Assembly (NCBI RefSeq): GCF_016808095.1
Contig: NC_068971.1
Span: 26,060,131-26,124,130, forward strand
Length of the DNA: 64,000 nt
Source of the DNA: Vigna angularis
Lineage: Eukaryota > Streptophyta > Magnoliopsida > Fabales > Fabaceae
Direction: 5' to 3'
In this document: one piece after another, positions 40,061 through 50,650 of the stretch
Numbering within the stretch: the first letter of the stretch is position 1
Layout: each line of letters starts with the position of its first letter
Position numbers and translations under genes: made by a program
The notes under the pieces: model-generated
Databases searched by the model: none
Told to the model about the DNA's origin: nothing
What the model saw: only the letters and a program-made list of their open reading frames with translations

Positions 40061-40500
40061 AAGCTTCCATCCTCATCCTTACCATCTTTGCTTTGAAATT
40101 CTCATCTTTGCTATCTCATCATGAAGTTCTCATCTTTCTCACCTCGACTTTGAAGTTATCATTGTTGAAGTTTTCATCATTGTCATCTCTGCTTTGAAGT
40201 TCTCATTCTTGTGACTCGACTTTGAAGTTCTCATCCTTAAGTTCATCCTTACCATCTCACTCTTGCAGTTATCATCCTTGCCATCTGGGCTTTGAATTTT
40301 TTATCCTTAATATCTCGGTCTTCAAATTCTCATATGTGAGTTATCATCCTTTCCATCTCACCTTTGAAGTTCTCATCTTTGCCATATCATATTTGAAGTT
40401 CTCATCCTTCATTGTCGTCTCAGCCTTGAAGTTCCCTCCTCGAATTTGAAGTTCTCATCTTATCATTTCGCCCCTAAGTTCTCATTATTGCCTTTCTCAA
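40060..40500. repeat. Minisatellite 1: TTTGAAGTTCTCATCCTTGCC-type units
   Basis: About 15 degenerate units of 24-30 bases built on TTTGAAGTTCTCATC plus a CTTRCCATCTC spacer. It follows directly on the LTR-like segment. Confidence 0.85.
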
Positions 40501-40539
40501 TGTTCTCGACGTTCTTGACATCTCCATAGTGAGTTTCCC

Positions 40540-40960
40540 GTCGATAAATATCTCCGTCTTGGTCAAAGCATCATCAATAGTTTCCTATCGAGATCCATCT
40601 TATCCTAGTCAAACCTTCATCTTCCCTGTTGAGATCCATCTCAGTCCTTGTTAAACCTTCATCAATAGTTCCCTACTTAGATATACTTTGGTCTTGGTCA
40701 AACATTTATCAATAGTTCCCTGCCGAGATCCATCTCGGTCCTGGTTGAACCTTTATCAAAGTTCCCTACCAAGGTCCATCTCGATCCTGGTAAAACCTTA
40801 TTAAAAGGTTCCCTACCGAGGTCCCTATGGTCTTAGTTTGACATGCTTCTATAAGTTCCCTACTAAGGTCCTCCTTGGTCCTGGTTGAACATGCTTCTTA
40901 GTTCCTTACCCAGGCCCTCATTGGTCCTAGTTGAATATGCTTCTAAGTTCCTATTATGGA
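40540..40960. repeat. Minisatellite 2: GAGATCCATCTCGGTCCTGG-type units
   Basis: About eight degenerate units of 45-50 bases containing 'ttccctaccgaggtcc', 'atctcggtcctgg' and 'ttgaac'. The unit itself has internal dyad symmetry (GAG.TCCATCTC). Confidence 0.85.
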
Positions 40961-40965
40961 CTGAT

Positions 40966-41400
40966 AAATGTACCAAATCGTATAAGTAATAAAGTGGATA
41001 AATATAGATATCGTTTCCCAAGAGACTTGCTTTGTTAAGAAAAACTATGTTTATTTACTGATTTAGGTGAAAACTTTGAACGAACGAAAGGTATTGATTT
41101 ATGAATAAATCTAATTTATAGAAAGTAATGAAATTGATTGAATGAAATATATGGTAAAAACTTCACTAAGATTAGGTTTGTAATCCAATTCAATGTAAAA
41201 GCACTAAAAAATATACATCTAATTTTTACTCTAGCATTCATACTATTATTTAACAAGCCCTAATTTGATAGAAACAAGTCAATACCTTAATAATAATAAT
41301 TCTAATCTCTTAGATATATTTACCATAGGTTCTCATTAAACATTAAGTTTGGATGTTTTAGAATGACCAATGATCCTCGTGAAATATATTGACCTAGTAC
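40966..41400 (-). mobile_element. Relative of the terminal part of solo LTR B, minus orientation
   Basis: Reverse complement of 40966-41030 ('agtctcttgggaaacgatat', then 'ttattacttatacgatttgg') aligns with 63771-63840 inside LTR B. The following 370 bases keep the same layout of T-rich and 'ttgatt' blocks but little identity. This looks like a diverged member of the same superfamily, oriented backwards. Confidence 0.6.
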
Positions 41401-41865
41401 ATCTCAACCTATGTTGGAATAATACATCTTAGCCTATGGTGCCTGATACATCTCAGACTATGTTGGCCTAATACATATCAACCTATGTTGACCTAATACA
41501 TCTTGGCCTATGGTAACTTGATAGATTTCAACCTATAGTGACTTGATACATCTGACCTATGTTGGTCTGATACATCTTGCCCTATGTTAGCTTGATACAT
41601 CTCATCCTATATAGGCTTGATACATCTCAGCCTATGTTGGTATGCTACATATCACCTATATTGGCATGATACATCTCAACCTATGGTGGTTTGATACATC
41701 TCACCCTATGATGACCTGAAACATTTCAGCCTATGGCTTGGGACATCATGGCTTAAGATGGCTTGGAACATCTTGACTTACGATGGCCAAGTACATCTCG
41801 GTCTATGACAACCTAGAACATCTCAGCCTATGATTACTGGCCTAGATGTTCTCAACCTAAGATGA
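41400..41865. repeat. Minisatellite 3: TGATACATCTCAGCCTATGT-type units
   Basis: About 18 degenerate units of 23-27 bases, 'ctgatacatctcagcctatgttgg', drifting to 'gaacatctcagcctatgat' at the right end. In minus orientation it would sit upstream of the LTR-B-like block, where LTR B itself has its GGACGCTCGTCC array. Confidence 0.9.
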
Positions 41866-42276
41866 CTCAAATGATTTTGGTTAACTGGAAATATTACATA
41901 GGGTTAAGGAGGATTGCATACGTTAATCAATGTTAATTAAGGAAATTATTGGTAGGTCCAAGTCCAACTAGGTAAACACCGATATATAATAACACTATTT
42001 AAAACGTAATTAGTTACATACTCATCATTAAAGTATTTACTACTATTTTACGTACTTGACGAACTTGAACATAAGAATGTCTTTTGCAGGTGCACCCATT
42101 CTCAGGCTTGAGCAGATGTGTACCTAGAACATTTATGCTTGAATGCGAGAAGTTGGAAGCACACCCCCTCTCAGTCTGGCCTACATTCAAGTCCTGAAAC
42201 ATTTCGATTTGAAAAGTAAGAAGTGTTTGTTAAAAGTAGTTTGAAGGGTGTTCAATATGTGATTTCAGGATTGTGA

Positions 42277-42280
<4 letters not shown>
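41866..42280. other. Unassigned stretch left of CACTA #3
   Basis: No gene is supported; the 62-residue frame at 42014-42202 has no motif. It may be the far end of the LTR-like repeat to its left. Confidence 0.35.

Positions 42281-42361
<81 letters not shown>
42281..42361. repeat. (AT)n(AC)n microsatellite
   Basis: About 70 bases of AT repeat followed by AC repeat. The last three bases (ACA) serve as the left flank of CACTA #3. Confidence 0.95.
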
Positions 42362-42794
42362 CACTAGTGCAAAACGGGGTTAAGAATGTGGGTCATATGT
42401 CTCGGTTTCTAGAAAATCGAAGCATATGTAAAGGCGGTGACATTTTTGCAATTTCAACGAACTTATACGCCTTAGTTATAGGGGAACCGAAGCATAAAAA
42501 CCAAATTACCTTGGTTAAAAGCGAAACCGAGACCTAATGTTCTGCCACTTCCCACCTAAAACTGGCTATTCAACTGACAACTTTTTGAAATTGCCCTACT
42601 GCCTCAGTTCTCTAACCAACCGAGGCAAAAAGGTTCTGTTCGAAAGGGGTAATTTACCCTAATCAGATTTCATTTGGAAAACCCTTGGCCTTAGGTATCC
42701 TTTGTCACGAGCCTTGGGTATCCTCCATTTCTTTTTTCTCTTCATCGTGCGAAATCTAGAGGCTTGAAGCTTTTGCATTTTTTCTTCACCACGA

Positions 42795-42905
42795 CAGACT
42801 CAACGTTGGCGGCGAGCGTGACGAGGCACGACGAGCGCGATGAGGCACGACGAGTGCGGCGAGGCACGACGGGATCGCGGTGAGGTCGCGACGAGTGCGT
42901 CCTAC
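42795..42905. repeat. GC-rich ACGAGGCACGACGAGYGCG minisatellite
   Basis: Roughly five degenerate units of about 19 bases ('gaggcacgacgagcgcgat' and variants), with strong CpG content, just upstream of the captured ARF-GAP piece. Confidence 0.8.
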
Positions 42906-42963
42906 AGCGGTGACGTTTCTGTAAGGGTCTAAACTGCAACTTCTTTCTTCTCTATTCTTATAT

Positions 42964-43389
42964 CGGATCCAGGCCATCACCGACAGCTATCCTTGGCGCG
43001 ATCCACCGGTAGTGAAGGAAAACCTCGCAACAGGCAAGTGGAAGCCACCGCTGACGCAGACGCGAAGAGCTAATGCGGGAGGATGGGACGATTGGGACAA
43101 CGGGGGGAGTTCGCCGGACATCCGGAGCAGGTCAACCGGGGACTTCAGGAGGTTGAACGGCGCGGGTGTGCCGACAAGGTCTAGGTGGATGGAGGACATC
43201 ACGCAGTCGTAGCTGGAGGCCTCGGCGTTGAACAAGGAAAGCTTCTTCGCGAGGAAGATAGTGGAGAACGATTCGTGGCCTGAGGGGCTTCCTCCGTCGT
43301 AGGGAGGGAAGTACGTAAGGTTTGGGTCTAGTCCGCCGCCTCAGCGGAGGAACGATGCTCAAAACGATTATTTATCTGTCTTTTCACAG
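42964..43389 (+). pseudogene. Captured exon piece of an ARF GTPase-activating protein (AGD6/AGD7-like)
   Basis: One frame reads through the family's blocks in order: RIQAI, WRDPPVVKE, GGWDDWD, RSRSTGDF, then after a stop LEASALNKESFFARKI.EN, PEGLPPS, after a second stop GGKYV.FGSSP, and finally SVFSQ. These match the central region of class-I plant ARF-GAPs such as Arabidopsis AGD6/AGD7, which act in Golgi vesicle transport. The catalytic zinc-finger GAP domain is absent. Two in-frame TAG codons (43210-43212, 43300-43302) stand where the family has Gln (CAG). The exon ends at CAG followed by GTGAATTG, so an exon-intron border was kept, meaning genomic DNA rather than cDNA was captured. Confidence 0.88.
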
Positions 43390-44020
43390 GTGAATTGAAT
43401 TGATTTAACTCCCTGATTTTAGTTTATTTAATGAGGTAGTATTTAATCAGGTGGTTTAGGAAACAAAGTATTTGAGTGAGAAAAAGAGGAGTGTATTAAG
43501 AATCAACCATATAAATTCATCTAGACCTTACAGAGCGTTTAATGCAAATTATGTGTGCGTGAGAGAGCAAATGCTCAAAGGTTGAAGGCATTGTCACACT
43601 TGTATATTTTGTGAATGAAATTGGTATACTTCAAAAATAGCTCATCATTTCTTGTATACAATTTTGGTTTCAATGCTTTGGAGCTTTGCCCAAATGACTA
43701 TTGATTAGGAAATAATCCCTGTCAGAAGAATATCTTATCTCTGTCTATTAAACCCCCTTTATTGCAGCCTCTATCGCAAAAAGGTTGAAGAAAAAAAAAA
43801 CCCTTCTACTACCTCAGTTCAACTACAAACCGAGGCATAAGACCCCTCTACTGCCTCAGTTCACCAGCAACCGAGGCCAAAAGTCTAGCAGAAAAAAAAG
43901 TAAAAAAAGAACACCCTCTACTGTCTCAGTTGTATATACCTCGCTAGTATATATCTGAGTTGCGGAACCACTGTTTGTGAGCGAAAATAATCGTTGTTAT
44001 TTCTCTTAAGTGCACTAGTA

Positions 44021-44201
44021 ATATATGAACCTTCAAAAACTATATTAAGGTGTCAATAGTATTTCATAAATTTCTAAAGTACTAAATATATAAAATATAT
44101 CAAAATTAAAAACAATTCTTTTTACCTACATATACTAATTTACATATATGAAAAAGCAAATTTGGAAGAGCCAATAATCTCTTCACACAATATAGCTCCG
44201 C

Positions 44202-44251
<50 letters not shown>

Positions 44252-45148
44252 TGTTTTTCAATATAATTATTACATTTTCCATAGTTAATATATGCACGAA
44301 TTTTGATACTTTAATAAGTTAAAGTACAAACAGAATATGAGTAGAGATGAATGTATTCAATATTTCTCTTCAGGTGCAATTTTATACACTAAACGAATGT
44401 GCATGGTGCGGGAGTACCTCTCTCTTAGGCCATAATTTCTAAGACGTTGATGAGGTTTGGTCCAATTGAGTTGTCGATGGAGAGAATGATGTAATCAATC
44501 ATTATGGTTTTTGACCTTATTTAATGCTTCATTATGATATTTTGTTCAATGATAAATAAAGTAATTTGAGGGATTCTGAAGTTTGTTGGCTTGCTTAGTA
44601 GATGGAATGGCAAATTGCAAGATAATGAGAAAGAAATACTATTAGAATATATATACTTTTAATATTGGTTAACAAAGTTGTTTTACCTTACTAGAGTGAA
44701 AAGAGGATAATACAAAAATTAAATATTTTTTATTAATTAAATATAATCGATATAACTAAAAAATATCATTCTCTTTAATATGTTTATCGCATTTTTTTTT
44801 GTTCTCGAATGAACATAGTCAATAGAATTTTTTTTTTTACTGAAGTAACTCTTAACTTTGGAATGATTGTACAACATATCTTTCACTTTTAACATTATTA
44901 ATACACATTAATGATATTATAGAAAACGTCTTGGAACAACTTGGTTAAATATAATTTATCTTCAGTGTTTTGAGTTGGTATTTATACTATCCAAACATAC
45001 ACATGTATTTATTCAATCTAATCTAATATTTTTTGTTTGATACGAGTGCAAAACTTACACAAATTTTATGTTGATTATACCACCTTATATATTATACAAT
45101 GCAGTGACATAATTATAAATATTATAAAACTTTCTATACTGATTAGAC
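44021..45148. other. Spacer between CACTA #3 and CACTA #4, with (AT)n
   Basis: AT-rich; a pure AT repeat lies at 44207-44249. No gene is supported: the 63-residue frame 44106-44297 is the translation of the dinucleotide repeat. Confidence 0.6.
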
Positions 45149-45739
45149 TTACACTACAAAAAAGAAAGGCATTACCGAAGGCCAGAAGCCCTCGGAAACA
45201 ACCCAAAACCGTCGGTAAAAGGTAATTACCGAAGGCTTATCGACGGCCAAAGAGCCCTCGGTAAATCCCTTGTCGCTAACATTTACCGAGGGCTTTTGCC
45301 CTTCGGTAATTACCGAGGGCCAAAAGCCTTCGGTAATTACCGAAGGGCTCCGAAGGGTAAAAGCCTTCGGTAATTATCCCTATTTTATTACTAAAACTAA
45401 TGCTAAACAGTTATTTACATAAGAACAAGTATTTTTAAATTTATACCTTCCCACCCCACACTTAAGAGGCACATTGTCCTCAATGTGTGAGTGAGTAAGG
45501 CTTCCTAATAACAACACAGACAAACCACAGATATATACAGATCAAACATGTAGAATTAAAATTTAACAAGAAATATGTACAACAGAATCAAGAAAACTGA
45601 ACACAACATGTACAAGAATAAAGTTGGAAAAAGAAAACTAAAACTACAAGTTACACTAAGAAGAAAATTTGTTCAAATAGGCCACTCTTTTCTTATAAAC
45701 TAAAACTACAAACTACAAACTAAAACTACAAGCCACTCT

Positions 45740-46045
45740 TTTCAAGAGTGTCTCCATTTCCTTGCCTTCCTCCTTCCCAGCTCTCTGCTGCAGCAACATC
45801 TCTCCTTCCACTAGCAGCTGTTGTGTGTGTGGCAGTAGGCTGGAGATCTTTCCAAGCCTTTCTGCACTTTCCTCCTCCTAAATAACTGCCTTAGTGTTTT
45901 TAGCTAGCATTCTTTGCTTCCTTTAATTCTGCACAACAATCAAGTTCAAAGTTAGGTACATCTGTTAGGACTCTTAGTTCTCGCTGTGTAACAGAATTTA
46001 TCTCAGTGCAAATGGAGCAAGAACCAGATTCACAATCACATCTGA
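45740..46045 (-). pseudogene. Captured coding segment in CACTA #4, family not recognised
   Basis: After a possible acceptor (TTTCAG) near 46040 the minus strand codes CDCESGSCSICTEINSVTQREL, then FELDCCAELKEAKNAS, then a stop. A second block follows after another possible acceptor (TTATTTAG): EEESAERLGKISSLLPHTQQLL and LLQQRAGKEEGKEMETLLKR, with a strong helical, Glu/Lys/Gln/Leu-rich character, ending at a stop near 45720. The codon choice and splice-like borders suggest former exons. I do not recognise the protein; it could be the 3' part of a second captured gene. Confidence 0.4.
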
Positions 46046-47616
46046 AATTTAAATGCATAAACAACTCAGGCAAAGCAATTGGAATTTCAAAGTTAGAATA
46101 AAATATATAAATAAAATAACTATGACATAACAATACAATAAAAATTACAATTGTCAAAGAAAAGCAAACATAGCATGATAAATAATTGATTTTGAATGTA
46201 ATTATATATGGATTTGTGTTAAATATTTGAAGAACAGCAAACATAGCATGATAAATATTTGAGTTAAATAATTGAATCCCAACACTATGTTAATTTGAAC
46301 GTAAACATAAGTTACCTTAATTAACTTATTTTTCTTAATTCCTTTTTCTATTATAATTTATATAGAAAATTATCATAAGAGTGGAGGCACACTAACCATA
46401 GCTGGAAGCAACTACTTCCATATGGAAATAATGGTTCTAAATATAGTCCAATTTAGATTACAGAAATTGATGAAAGAGACCTCATATAAAAAATAATCCA
46501 TTATTCTCTCTAATTCTTTTGAGCAAAAGACAATGGAAAATGCTTATTATGGTATGAATCAGGTTCCAGACTAAGGTAAAGTAAGAAAGCTTCAATGATA
46601 TTCAGAATAGGTCTATCTTGATTGAGAGAAGGATTGAACTTTAAGAAAAAGAGTTTGATGAATTCCAAAGAGCACTAGAGACCAAGCATTGAAGTATATT
46701 AGCCAAGCTTGATTTTAGATTATATCGAATCAAACCAAACGTAAAAAAAAGTAATTTACAATAAGTATTACAAAGTAAAAGTGCAAATTAAAATACAAGC
46801 AGTTAAAACCTTTAATAATTTAATTGATGAAAGTACTTAATGATTAGTGTTATAAAAATATATTCTGATTTAAGTTCTTTATATTTTCCCTTATGTATGG
46901 CATTGCAAGCATTCAGTTTCCCCCAGCTTGGTAATAATTTCACTAAAATTCATCTTTTCACTAAACTTGTTCAAGCATGCAATTTGAAGATGTTCATGAA
47001 CAACACATTTAAGAACCAAAGCTTGATTTGTGAAAATAGTTCCAAAACAGAAGCAATAAACTAACCAAATATTACCAGTGCATGTACAAGTAAAAGCATG
47101 GTCATGCTAATAAATGCACTAAATATTCAAAAGAGATTTTAGCTAACTGAAATTGTCTAATGAGAACCAAGGAGAGAATTCTGGTTTCTCTAGATTTTAT
47201 TCAATTAAAAACAGAGCTTTGAGTGACAACAAAAAAGTAATTTTCTCCCTGCATAGCAGCCTAAAACTAAAGAGTCCTCTCCCAATCCACGTTTTCAAGA
47301 AATCTGACACATACTGCATGATATGACAAAACAAATAGCAATTACACTACTTTCACCCAACAAAAGTGCATCAACATCTCAAAACACGGCATGAAAGTAA
47401 GCACTTAGGTGATTAACTGAGTTAACCAAAGCACACAGGTCAAATATTCAAGCAAAATTGAGTACAAAATTGGAAGTGCTACTGCAAGAATATTAAAGTT
47501 CATTCTAAGGTGAATGAACGAACTAAAGCAAGAAAGATATGAGTGGATAATGCAATTTTAATCATTTTAATTTTGCTATTTAAGGTAAAATAACTCATTC
47601 ACAAAAAGAATCCTTA

Positions 47617-47700
47617 CATTTGTTTCTGTTTAGTATGGAGATAAGACTTTTCACAGTATTTTGCAGCAGAATATAGTTGAGGCATTAGGTTCTTAAGTTC
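47617..47700 (-). pseudogene. Captured exon of an Abl-interactor-like (ABIL) gene
   Basis: The minus strand reads ELKNLMPQLYSAAKYCEKSY followed by LHTKQKQM. This matches the conserved exon of plant ABIL proteins, subunits of the SCAR/WAVE complex that drives ARP2/3-dependent actin nucleation. It is preceded by a plausible acceptor (GATCATTTCAG) and followed by GTAAGG, so it is bordered like a true exon. No neighbouring ABIL exons with the expected next block (VLDNLKDY...) were found in the element, so this is an isolated exon and not a working gene. Confidence 0.88.
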
Positions 47701-48631
47701 CTGAAATGATCACATATGAAGATTATATCAGTATTTATGCATGTTAAAACAATAACCACAACAACTCAAGAGAAACTAATCAAACATTCCACTAGAAGAT
47801 CCTCGGCTATGTTAATCTAAAAAAGAGATAAGTATTCGCTAGACCTTAACTTAATTAACCGCATAAAGTGGTAACATTAAGATCTACAACTAACCACCTT
47901 TAGTTCAAGCCATTGACTTGACTCAATATTGTGTTCACCAATTCATTTTCCCTTCTAAGACTCCCAAGTAGGCATTGAAAGATATATCCCTTGACCATTT
48001 GATCCAACCAACACACTTTCACTAACCATGTCATGTGAGTGAGTGATCTAGTTACAGTGTTCATTCCAAATTGACCTGAAAATGGGTACAAGAAATTTCT
48101 ACCCAAAAAACAAGACATGCTATGACCTTAAAACTTGTAATACTTCCTTTTATGTATTCACACCTTCTCTTTCTCACACTCACTCACAACTTCTAAAGGA
48201 ATGTACAGGATATAGAAAACTAGAGAACTTCTCATTATTCTCTAAAAAATAGAATAGAGAAACCTATATATAATTTTAGCTTCCAACCAAACTGTTACCA
48301 AAATTAACTACCCAACATAATTCCTCTTTCTATTTTGTTCTTAAACAGTTATCACAAAACTCAAACACAAACCTGCCACAATCATATCTTATTTAGGAAC
48401 GTAATTTCCCAATCTAAATCGAACAAATTTAACTTGAAACTATGTAAATCAAGGTCAAATCAACAAAAACATAAAAAACCCTTTGAGAGAAGTATAAGAA
48501 TGATTCAGTTACAAGGGAAATGAACCCATACAAGGTACTTATCTACAGATGAAACCTTCTTATTGCAAAAACATGAACGTAAAAACACAGGAATCAATTT
48601 TGAAATCCTAACTCTAAAACGCAAAACTTAC

Positions 48632-49005
48632 CTCGAAAGCAAAAGGGTCGACGATGCCAGCCTCTGCAAACCACGACCCCTACGAACTTAACAAGGCAAC
48701 TTCACCCAAACACCGTCGTCAAGCCAACCTCGATGACCCACCACCACTACCGCATACACTAACTAGTACGACCCACTACCTTGTCGGAAACACCACAAAC
48801 CGTACCTACGCAAACCACAAAACACCAGCCACCAACGAACAAAGCTTGGCGTCAACAACACGAGAACGCCTTAGGGCGACCAACAAACAGAGCTTCGCGT
48901 CAACTTTTGATCTTTGGCTTAGGGCAAGCGCGGAGCACTGTTGGGGAGAGAGGGAATTCTCAGATTTTGGTAATTTGGGGACGAAACCCAAAATGTTTAG
49001 TTAAA
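48632..49005 (-). pseudogene. Possible captured first exon in CACTA #4
   Basis: GC-richer than its surroundings. On the minus strand a possible exon ends with codons for EAGIVDPFAFE directly followed by GTAAGTTTTG, a strong splice donor, at about 48630. Upstream frames on this strand (for example 48806-48991) have no recognisable motif. It may be the 5' part of the gene that gave the ABIL exon, but this is not shown. Confidence 0.35.
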
Positions 49006-49124
49006 AGCATCGTGGAGATTTCCGAGGGCCAAAAAACCTCGGTAAATTATTTCACTAATTCATTACCGAAGGCTATAAGACCGTCCGTAAATACCCGTCG
49101 GTAATTAGCGTGTTTCCTGTAGTG

Positions 49125-49844
49125 TTAAAATTAGTATAGTAAGTTAGACAAATTCATAATAAAATAAAATATTTTCTATAACGATTAAAACTAGAATTCG
49201 TACAAAAGGTTGGGACGATGACAATGTCCATCGCCACTTCCAACTCTCTACTTCAAACCAAATCCCTTCTTCCAACTGACCCTCTTCTTCCTTATCTTTT
49301 CCCCTCCTCTCCTCCCCCCCCCCCCTCCCCTCTCTTTCTCTTTTTAATGGAGGTTTTAGGTCGCTAAAAATGAACCCAACACCACCATGGAAAACTATAT
49401 CCTACTGTCAAAGAAACTGCAAGATGGAAGCACAAAAGTTGTTCCCAGAGCTGGTAACACTACAGTACTACGAAAAAAAAAAACAAAACCACAATCATAC
49501 AAAGAACCACCAACAATGACAATGAAAAATTGGCCAACCATGAAACTCAACCAGAAGAGATGAACATAAAACCAAATATGAACCGCTATCTTCAACAATT
49601 TTGTTGTCAACGCTACAAGATGGAATCACGTTAGCCATTCCAAAAGTTGTAAAAAACACAATATTGTAAAAAAAAACCCAGTTAAACAAGGAAACATCAT
49701 GAAAATAAAAAATTGTTCAACAAAATCTTTAAATTTAAAAAATTACAAATTTTACCAATTTACCCTTATTTATAACCCACCACACATATTACATCATTGT
49801 AAGAAAAACTAACAGGTCACGTGTTAACGGAAAACTACACTAAA

Positions 49845-49848
<4 letters not shown>
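49125..49848. other. Spacer with dispersed repeat copy 2
   Basis: No gene supported. A duplicated phrase, 'caagatggaagcac..gtt' (49420-49441) and 'caagatggaatcacgtt' (49616-49632), suggests an internal duplication. The part 49735-49855 matches 34614-34730. Confidence 0.45.

Positions 49849-49855
<7 letters not shown>
49735..49855. repeat. Dispersed repeat, copy 2 (partner at 34614-34730)
   Basis: Shares 'ttataacccaccacac', 'attacatcatt' and 'ctaaaactttat' with the copy next to M2, in the same order and orientation. Confidence 0.6.
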
Positions 49856-49908
<53 letters not shown>

Positions 49909-49910
49909 TA
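49849..49910. repeat. (AT)n(AC)n microsatellite
   Basis: About 42 bases of AT repeat followed by about 18 of AC repeat. Confidence 0.95.
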
Positions 49911-49959
49911 TATAATTTTATCTTTTTATTTTGCTCTCTTAAGATTTTTCTCAACTCTT

Positions 49960-50650
49960 CGATTTTAAGGCTTACATCCTTGATTTTGAAATATGTAAAC
50001 CAAGAGAAGCTTTAGGGGATGCTCAAGAGCCTTGAAATGTTCCCTCTCATTGTCTTCGTTGGAGAGTCTCGCAACTTGCAAGAGCACCTTACCAACATCG
50101 CCGTGGGGAACACATTCTTCCTTTAAGGTGAAGACTATGAGGTTCAAGGATTTTAATCCCAACAACATATCTGCAAAACCTTCATAATCCCCCTCTATAT
50201 GAACATGGTTATGATGTTTGAGGGCCAAATGTTTGTTATTAAAGTACCCCCTCCACTCTCTCGTTTCTTAATATGCTTAAAATAAAATACAAAGTGATGT
50301 TAGTAATGACGTTGTATTGGAGTGCTTGTCTTAGATGAGATGAATAGCGAGCCAGTTCATGAAATTGAGATTGAAGCAATTGGAGGAAAGGAATGGGGTT
50401 AAAACTCCTTAGTTATATAGGCCATAACATGAACAAAGATGTGTTCGAGGAGAAAGCCATAATTCCTGATCCCGAAAGTATTATTAGAGCATATAGTCAA
50501 TCCACTACCAATTAGAATCTTCTATATTAGTTTTGGCCTTAACCCATATAGAAAATGATAACTTTTTATACCGTCTGTTTCTATGCTAGTTCTTGAACCA
50601 ATATAGAAATCTCTTTTTAATCGGTGTAAAATGGCTTTCTTGCACTAGTG
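49960..50650. mobile_element. CACTA-type remnant with only the right end
   Basis: The right end, reverse complemented, reads CACTAGTGCAAGAAAGCC, followed by subterminal words TTTCTATAT.GGTTC in both orientations (50515-50615), as in CACTA elements. No matching left end was found to the left, where a microsatellite and other repeats lie, so it appears truncated. The interior includes an 87-residue frame (49965-50228, minus) with HHNHVHIEGDYEGFADML and RLSNEDNEREHFKALEHP; it looks protein-like and could be a captured piece, but the family was not recognised. Confidence 0.6.

Larger units (their letters stand above)
42362..44020. mobile_element. Non-autonomous CACTA transposon #3 (1.66 kb) with captured ARF-GAP piece
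   Basis: Left end CACTAGTGCAAAACGGGG; right end is CACTAGTA (44013-44020), one base off the expected CACTAGTG. Flanks ACA (42359-42361) and ATA (44021-44023) differ by one base and may be a decayed duplication. Subterminal words TCGGTTT/AAACCGAG, CCTCAGTT/AACCGAGG and the motif 'agtctagcagaaaaaaaagt' match CACTA #1 ('agtctgatgaaaaaaaaagt'), so both belong to one subfamily. The interior holds an ARF-GAP fragment (42964-43389) and a GC-rich minisatellite. Confidence 0.85.
45152..49124. mobile_element. Non-autonomous CACTA transposon #4 (3.97 kb) with captured ABIL exon
   Basis: Left end CACTACAAAAAAGAAAGGC and right end, reverse complemented, CACTACAGGAAACACGC; 3-bp duplication TTA on both sides (45149-45151 and 49125-49127). 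The left subterminal region (45170-45375) is an array of inverted words TTACCGAAGGC / GCCCTCGGTAA, echoed at the right (49020-49105). No transposase is seen. The interior carries spliced-gene debris on the minus strand: an ABIL exon (47619-47700), a possible first exon near 48632-49000, and an unidentified coding segment at 45740-46045. Confidence 0.93.

Noticed and set aside
42742..43362. Minus-strand frames opposite the ARF-GAP fragment
   Set aside because: They are shadows of the captured plus-strand exon and of the GC-rich minisatellite.
44106..44297. 63-residue frame with a Tyr-Ile run
   Set aside because: It is the translation of an AT dinucleotide repeat.
48654..49104. Two plus-strand frames of 116 and 107 residues in CACTA #4
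   Set aside because: They lie opposite a probable minus-strand captured exon, show no domain, and have Thr/Asn/Pro-rich content typical of an antisense frame.
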